This document shows positions 59,394 through 64,000 of a stretch of DNA of 64,000 bases, one piece after another; positions within the stretch are counted from its first letter, which is position 1, and each line of letters opens with the position of its first letter. Below the pieces are notes generated by a model. That model saw only the letters and a program-made list of their open reading frames with translations, was not told the origin of the DNA and searched no databases. Source of the stretch: Kribbella pratensis (GTDB lineage Bacteria; Actinomycetota; Actinomycetes; Propionibacteriales; Kribbellaceae). Location of the stretch: assembly GCF_004366075.1 (NCBI RefSeq), contig NZ_SODU01000002.1, positions 884,647 to 948,646 on the forward strand, read 5' to 3'. The translations under genes were made by a program, and so were the position numbers.

Positions 59394-59647
59394 TTCTGGG
59401 CCTCCTAGGACCTTCGACCACGACTACGAACGTGGGATCCGCCACGTCCGTCGACCGATATGTGTACACCCGGTCGCCCCAAAACCGTAGCTCCTCGGGT
59501 GTCGGCACCGCCATGTAGGCTCGCCCCGACTCGCCGGAGCACCACACAGTGTGCCCTTCAGCACCCTCAGTAACCCGCGATTGCCTCGCCGCAGCCGCTG
59601 GGCAACGGCAGCGTGGGTTGTCGGTGGGCGGACGTAGGCTGGCCTCC

Positions 59648-60412
59648 ATGCCATCCCCGCGCGTCGCGGAGCCCCTCGTGGCGGTCCCGCTCAAGCTTCC
59701 CCGCAAGGCCCCGGTGTACGTCGACGAGACGCATACCCAGCTGGTCCGCCGGGCCCGGAAAATGCACAAAGTACTGACCGAGACCTACCCCGACGCGCAC
59801 TGCGAGCTGGACTTCACCACCCCGCTCGAGTTGCTGGTGGCCACCATTCTCTCGGCCCAGACCACCGACGTCACGGTGAACAAGGTGACCCCCACGCTGT
59901 TCGCGAAGTACCCGACCGCGCAGGCGTACGCCGAGGCCGACCGGGACGAGATGGAAGCGATCCTCAAACCGACCGGCTTCTTCCGGGCGAAGACCAACAG
60001 CGTCATGAAACTCGGCCAGGCGCTCGTCGACGACTACGACGGCGTCGTACCGAACAAGCTCGAGGAGCTCGTGAAGCTCCCGGGCACCGGCCGGAAGACG
60101 GCGAACGTGGTCCTCGGCAACGCGTTCGGCGTCCCGGGGATCACCGTCGACACGCACTTCGGCCGCCTGGTCCGCCGGTTCGGCTGGACCGCCGAGGAGG
60201 ACCCGGTCAAGGTCGAGCACATCATCGGCGACCTGTTCCCGAAGAAGGACTGGACGATGCTGTCGCACCGGCTGATCTTCCACGGCCGCCGCCGCTGCCA
60301 CGCGAAGAAGCCGGCCTGCGGCGCGTGCCCGATCGCCCAGTGGTGCCCGTCGTACGGCGCCGGACCCACCTCCCCCGACGTCGCCGCGAAGCTGGTGAAG
60401 GCCCCAGCGTGA
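59648..60412 (+). CDS. nth: Endonuclease III
   Basis: DNA glycosylase/AP lyase that removes oxidised pyrimidines. The 254-aa protein has the HhH LPGTGRKTANVVLGNAFG with catalytic K150, catalytic D168 in ITVDTHFGRLVRR, and the [4Fe-4S] cluster cysteines C217-x6-C224-x2-C227-x5-C233. ATG 59648 was taken; the N-terminal roughly 25 residues precede the conserved core. The 254-bp gap to crp (59394-59647) contains no gene I can support. It overlaps tlpA by 4 bases. Confidence 0.96.
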   Translation: MPSPRVAEPLVAVPLKLPRKAPVYVDETHTQLVRRARKMHKVLTETYPDAHCELDFTTPLELLVATILSAQTTDVTVNKVTPTLFAKYPTAQAYAEADRDEMEAILKPTGFFRAKTNSVMKLGQALVDDYDGVVPNKLEELVKLPGTGRKTANVVLGNAFGVPGITVDTHFGRLVRRFGWTAEEDPVKVEHIIGDLFPKKDWTMLSHRLIFHGRRRCHAKKPACGACPIAQWCPSYGAGPTSPDVAAKLVKAPA

Positions 60413-61047
60413 GATCCGGTACGTCGTCCCGCGGCACGCGATCGCTCCTAGGGCATGTCTGGCAATCCATCGCCTACTGCGGGGCGGTCGCGTTGGTGTT
60501 GTCGGTGACACTGGCGGCGTGTGGATCGGAGCAAGCAGGTGACAGCGGTACGCCGTCGTCCGGGCGGAGCGCGGTGCCGGGCGCGGACCGGCTCAAGGCC
60601 TGCCCGTCGGCGCCCTCGAAGCCACCGGTCAGCAACGGCCTACCGGACATCAGCCTGCCGTGTCTGGGTACTGGACCGGACGTCCGGCTCGCCGATCTCC
60701 GGGGGCCACTGGTGATCAACGTGTGGGCGCAGTGGTGCGGCCCGTGCCGCGACGAAGCGCCGTACCTGGCCGCGCTCGCGAAGTCGGGCAAGGTGACGAT
60801 GCTGGGGATCGACTACGACGACCCGCGGCCGGAGCTCGCGGTGAAGTTCGCCGACGCGGAGGGCCTGGCCTATCCGCATGTCGTCGACCAGGACAAGGCG
60901 ATCCAGCGGGCGCTGAAGGTCGGCGGCCCGCCCTTGACCGTCTTCGTCGACGACAAGGGCACGGTCGCCTACGTGCACCGCGGCGTACTGACGTCCCGGC
61001 AGCAGCTGGATCAGCTGCTCGAGGAGAAGCTCGGGGTGACCCGATGA
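60409..61047 (+). CDS. TlpA-family thioredoxin-like lipoprotein
   Basis: A 212-aa exported thiol-disulfide oxidoreductase. The signal sequence ends in a lipobox LAAC (C38), so it is anchored in the outer leaflet of the cytoplasmic membrane. The redox motif WCGPC (C110/C113) sits in VINVWAQWCGPCRDEAPYL, with a cis-Pro region VGGPPLTVFVD. Two further cysteines (C65, C85) precede the thioredoxin fold. GTG 60409 overlaps the nth stop. In mycobacteria the same gene (Rv3673c) lies between nth and the Nudix gene. Confidence 0.92.
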   Translation: MRSGTSSRGTRSLLGHVWQSIAYCGAVALVLSVTLAACGSEQAGDSGTPSSGRSAVPGADRLKACPSAPSKPPVSNGLPDISLPCLGTGPDVRLADLRGPLVINVWAQWCGPCRDEAPYLAALAKSGKVTMLGIDYDDPRPELAVKFADAEGLAYPHVVDQDKAIQRALKVGGPPLTVFVDDKGTVAYVHRGVLTSRQQLDQLLEEKLGVTR

Positions 61048-61814
61048 TCTTCAGTAACGTCGGGATCCCGGACTGGCTTGGGCCGCTGGCGAAGGCCTCC
61101 GAGGACGTGGATCCGAACGTGTTGTCCCGGTTCCTGCCGCCGGACGACCCGTCGGTGCGCAAGTCCGCCGTCCTGATCTTGCTTGCTGACGGCAACGACG
61201 GGCCGGAGGTGCTGCTCACCGAGCGGGCCTGGACGCTGCGCAAGCACGCCGGGCAGATGGCGTTCCCGGGCGGCGGCGCCGACCCGGAGGACGGTCCCGG
61301 GGAGAGTGGTCTGGTCCGCACGGCCTTGCGCGAGGCCGAGGAGGAGACAGGCCTCGACCCGGACGGAGTCGTACCGTTCGCGATCTGGCCGGCGCTCTGG
61401 GTGCCGGTGAGCAACTTCGGCGTGTCGCCGGTGCTGGCCTGGTGGCGGGAGCCGTCGCCGGTCGCGGTGGTCGACCCGGCCGAGGTCGCGTCCGTTCACC
61501 AGGTGCCGGTCAGCGCGCTCGCCGACCCGGCGAACCGGATCAGCTGCCTGCATCCGAGTGGTTTCACCGGCCCGGCGTTCATCATCGGCGACCTCTACAT
61601 CTGGGGGTTCACGGCCGGGTTGCTGGACAAAATGCTGCAGCTCGGCGGGTGGTACCGCGACTGGGACCCCTCGAACGTCGTACCGTTGCCCGACCGACTG
61701 GTCGAGGCGGCCTGGCGGAGCGAGGGACGACGGCCGGAGGACGTGCGGCGGATGACCGCCATCGAGCACGATCTCGGCCGGACGCCAGGTGACAAGTCGG
61801 AAGGCGTGGAATGA
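61044..61814 (+). CDS. Nudix hydrolase, CoA pyrophosphatase-like
   Basis: A 256-aa protein with both signatures of the CoA diphosphatase group: the upstream LLTERAWTLRKHAGQMAFPGGGADPED (UPF0035 motif) and the Nudix box continuing into ALREAEEETGLDPDG. The C-terminal part (GWYRDWDPSNVVPLPDRL) resembles the mycobacterial Rv3672c-type protein. It likely cleaves CoA into 3',5'-ADP and phosphopantetheine, though not proven for this subgroup. ATG 61044 overlaps tlpA, and the end overlaps marP. Confidence 0.93.
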   Translation: MIFSNVGIPDWLGPLAKASEDVDPNVLSRFLPPDDPSVRKSAVLILLADGNDGPEVLLTERAWTLRKHAGQMAFPGGGADPEDGPGESGLVRTALREAEEETGLDPDGVVPFAIWPALWVPVSNFGVSPVLAWWREPSPVAVVDPAEVASVHQVPVSALADPANRISCLHPSGFTGPAFIIGDLYIWGFTAGLLDKMLQLGGWYRDWDPSNVVPLPDRLVEAAWRSEGRRPEDVRRMTAIEHDLGRTPGDKSEGVE

Positions 61815-62983
61815 GCTTGCTCGACTGGGTGGTCGTGGGTGCGGCGGTAGCGCTGGCCATCTCGGGGTACGTCGAGGGCTTCGTCGTCGGAGCGTGCGCA
61901 ACGCTCGGCCTGCTCGGTGGTGCGGCGCTCGGTGTCTGGGGAGTCCCCAAGGCGCTCGACAACTTCTCACCGAGCGTCACCGTGTCGTTCGTCGCGTTGT
62001 TGCTGGTGGTGGCGCTCGCGTCGTTCGGGCGATGGCGTGCCGCCGTGATCGGCGCCTGGTTACGCAACAAGATGTCGTGGCGGCCGGTGCGCTTCCTGGA
62101 TGCACTCGCCGGTGCGGCGCTGGCGGCCGCGTCGGCGCTGATCGTCGCGTGGGTGCTCGGGGTCGCTGTGAGCGGTGCCCGGATCCCGAGCGTCACGTCT
62201 GCCGTCCGCGGGTCCGAGGTGCTCGCGAAGGTCGACGAACTACTGCCGAACAGCGCCGACCGCGCGTTGCAGTCGTTCAACGACGTCGTCAACACGGACC
62301 TGTTCCCGCGGTTCCTCGACCCGTTCGTCCCGGAGCGGATCCGGGAGACGCAGCCGCCGGACAGCGCGATCGCCCGGCAGCAGCCGGTCCGGGACGCGTA
62401 CACCCGGATCGCCAAGGTCACCGGCGTCGCCAGCTGCTCGCGCGGCCTGGAGGGCAGCGGGTTCGTCTACGCGCCGAAGCGCGTGATGACCAACGCGCAC
62501 GTCGTCGCCGGCGTCAGCTCGCCGCAGGTCGAGGTGAACGGGAAGAAGTACGACGCCAAGGTCGTGGTGTTCGACCCGGAGACCGACATCGCGGTGCTGT
62601 ACGTGCCGAAGCTGACCGAGGCCCCGCTGTCCTTCGACCTGACCGGTAAGGCCGACGATCCGGCGGTCGTGCTCGGCTACCCGGAGAACGGCCCGTTCGA
62701 CTCCGAGCCGGCCCGGATCCGCTCCGAGGAACGGCTGCGCGGCCCGGACATCTACGGCGACAGGACGGTCACCCGCGAGGCGTTCTCGATCTGGGCCTCG
62801 GTCCGCCCGGGCAACTCCGGCGGTCCGCTGCTGTCCGCGAAGGGCGTCGTGTACGGAGTGGTCTTCGCGGCCTCCGTCGAGGACAACCGCACCGGCTACG
62901 TCCTCACCGCCCGGCAGGTCGCCGACGACGCCCGCGCCGGCGCCTCCGCCACCCAAGAGGTTTCCACCCAATCCTGCACCTGA
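61811..62983 (+). CDS. marP: MarP-type membrane serine protease
   Basis: A 390-aa protein with four N-terminal membrane helices (residues 1-125, beginning LLDWVVVGAAVALAISGYVEGF, the CvpA-like module) and an extracytoplasmic chymotrypsin-like domain. The triad is visible as histidine in VMTNAHVVAG, aspartate in DPETDIAVL and serine in RPGNSGGPLL. The mycobacterial homologue Rv3671c is needed for acid and oxidative stress survival. It is last in the nth-tlpA-nudix-marP operon, with every junction overlapping by four bases. Confidence 0.95.
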   Translation: MSLLDWVVVGAAVALAISGYVEGFVVGACATLGLLGGAALGVWGVPKALDNFSPSVTVSFVALLLVVALASFGRWRAAVIGAWLRNKMSWRPVRFLDALAGAALAAASALIVAWVLGVAVSGARIPSVTSAVRGSEVLAKVDELLPNSADRALQSFNDVVNTDLFPRFLDPFVPERIRETQPPDSAIARQQPVRDAYTRIAKVTGVASCSRGLEGSGFVYAPKRVMTNAHVVAGVSSPQVEVNGKKYDAKVVVFDPETDIAVLYVPKLTEAPLSFDLTGKADDPAVVLGYPENGPFDSEPARIRSEERLRGPDIYGDRTVTREAFSIWASVRPGNSGGPLLSAKGVVYGVVFAASVEDNRTGYVLTARQVADDARAGASATQEVSTQSCT

Positions 62984-63019
62984 TGCAGCAGGTCGTGGTG
63001 CTCACCGCGTTGAAGGACT

Positions 63020-63532
63020 GTGGCGGTGGCAGCGAGTGAGGTGGGGCGTGAGTTGTCGTTCGACGAGCTGGTAGCGGCGAACGAGCAACGGTTGCTGCGG
63101 TTCGCCGTCATGCTGACGGGCGGACGGCACAGTGCGGAGGACCTGGTCCAGACCGTCTTCACGCGGGCGTACCGCAAGTGGAGCCGGATCAGCGAGGTCG
63201 ATCAGCCCGATGCCTACTTGCGCCGGATGGTGCTCAACGAGTTCCTCAGTTGGCGCCGGCTGCTGAAGCACGGCGAGCTGCCGGTCGCCGAGACCCGCGA
63301 CGTACCCACCGACGAGGACATCGGCAACCGTCACGCCCAGCGCGATGCGGTATGGCGGCTGCTCGCCGGGTTGCCCCGCAAGCAGCGCGCCGTGCTCGTC
63401 CTGCGGTACTACGAGGACCTTCCGGACGACGAGATCGGCAAGCTACTCGACATCACGCCGAGCACAGTCCGATCCAACGCTTCCCGAGCCCTCGCGGCTC
63501 TTCGCGACCAACTGCCCGCAGAGGAGGCCTGA
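63020..63532 (+). CDS. SigE-family ECF RNA polymerase sigma factor
   Basis: A 170-aa ECF sigma factor. Region 2 is FDELVAANEQRLLRFAVMLTGGRHSAEDLVQTVFTRAYRKW and region 4 is LPRKQRAVLVLRYYEDLPDDEIGKLLDITPSTVRSNASRAL. It is of the 'SigE family' type common in Actinobacteria, which pairs with a membrane anti-sigma-like protein encoded next door; that partner starts one base after this stop. GTG 63020 is taken as the start; GTG 63026 is an alternative. Confidence 0.93.
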   Translation: MAVAASEVGRELSFDELVAANEQRLLRFAVMLTGGRHSAEDLVQTVFTRAYRKWSRISEVDQPDAYLRRMVLNEFLSWRRLLKHGELPVAETRDVPTDEDIGNRHAQRDAVWRLLAGLPRKQRAVLVLRYYEDLPDDEIGKLLDITPSTVRSNASRALAALRDQLPAEEA

Positions 63533-63533
63533 C

Positions 63534-64000
63534 ATGACCAAGCCGACCCGGCTGACCGACGAGGAGCTCGGCGACCTCCTCCGCGAGACCTTCACCGAGC
63601 GCGAGACCCTGGCCGATCATTTGCCCGAGGCAACCAAGCGCCGGAACCCGGTCCCGGTCCTGCTCGCGGCCGCCGCGGTCCTCGTCGTCCTCGCCGGCGT
63701 CCTGTACGGCGTCCACCGGCCCGACCGCCCCAGTCAGCCTCTGGCAGCGACCCCGGCGGCGACGTCGCCGGACTCCGATGACGGCCGCATCTGGGCTGCC
63801 GCCGTCGTCTCGATCGCGCGCCGGGTCGAGCCTTCTGACGGCTGGCAAGTCGTGCAGGTATTCGGCCAAGGCCAGCGTGCAGAAACTCAAGCGTTGAAAG
63901 CATCCCCGGCCCCGGTCGTGACATTCTCCGCCACCGCGAAGGCGCGGATCGAGATGGCGGTCCGGCCGCTGGCGCCGGTCACGTTCGACGGCGAGGACCC
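63534..64000 (+). CDS. Probable membrane partner of the sigma factor, 3' truncated
   Basis: The frame is open from ATG 63534 to the window end (155 codons). It reads MTKPTRLTDEELGDLLRETFTERE at the start, then one membrane helix (VPVLLAAAAVLVVLAGVLYG, about residues 45-65) and an extracytoplasmic part (DDGRIWAAAVVSIARRVEPSDG...). A cytosolic acidic N-terminus, a single helix and an outer domain, directly after an ECF sigma gene preceded by GAGGAGG, suggest an anti-sigma-like protein, although no zinc-binding HxxxCxxC motif is present. Confidence 0.75.
   Translation, partial: MTKPTRLTDEELGDLLRETFTERETLADHLPEATKRRNPVPVLLAAAAVLVVLAGVLYGVHRPDRPSQPLAATPAATSPDSDDGRIWAAAVVSIARRVEPSDGWQVVQVFGQGQRAETQALKASPAPVVTFSATAKARIEMAVRPLAPVTFDGED

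Overview
The window is high-GC actinobacterial chromosome. Support: many GTG starts, 4-base ATGA/GTGA overlaps between genes, aspartokinase followed by aspartate-semialdehyde dehydrogenase, a Crp regulator, MarP, a SigE-type sigma factor, and a block whose order matches the mycobacterial Rv3671c-Rv3683 neighbourhood. The overall character suits Kribbella or another Nocardioidales/Propionibacteriales member. That assignment is inference. No plasmid, phage or CRISPR features are visible.

Layout. (1) 1-9 kb: SRPBCC protein (5' cut), YbaB, RecR, DUF5063 protein, dinB with a perfect LexA box, MFS transporter, ArsR plus a DHFR-like protein, lysC-asd. (2) 9-11.2 kb: a TrmB-type regulator and about 1 kb of mostly unexplained DNA holding a candidate promoter and small ORFs. 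(3) 11.2-27.3 kb: one long, tightly overlapping operon for a cell-surface polysaccharide. It encodes a TagGH/Wzm-Wzt-type ABC exporter, five glycosyltransferases or related proteins, an OafA-type acyltransferase, and all five enzymes expected to convert UDP-GlcNAc to UDP-2,3-diacetamido-2,3-dideoxy-mannuronate (WbpA/B/E/D/I-like). A hairpin closes it. (4) 27.3-42 kb: accessory and housekeeping genes, namely an XRE/MmyB regulator divergent from an SDR; an NrtR-like Nudix regulator facing an SPFH protein and a degenerate NAD-kinase-like protein, with two matching palindromes between them; DUF3800; a PfkB kinase; a secreted hydrolase; 3-oxoacid CoA-transferase subunits; a TPR protein; a CBM9-like protein; lipB; a J-domain membrane protein; tRNA-Pro(CGG); a metallophosphoesterase; and YqeY. 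(5) 42.1-48.1 kb: a more AT-rich island with a 1378-residue secreted lysozyme-like/golvesin-domain protein flanked by three DUF2690-type secreted-protein genes, two of them broken. (6) 48.1-64 kb: PASTA penicillin-binding protein, lon under a HAIR-like operator, paired ArsA-like ATPases, DUF4177, RidA, Nudix, MBL hydrolase, an AbiEi/DUF559-type gene bracketed by two 89-bp repeats, crp, nth, tlpA, CoA-type Nudix, marP, a sigma factor and its probable partner (3' cut).

Best candidates for something undescribed are the NrtR-SPFH-NAD-kinase-like module, the golvesin/lysozyme island with decaying DUF2690 genes set into an otherwise conserved block, and the 89-bp repeat pair around the AbiEi/DUF559 gene.
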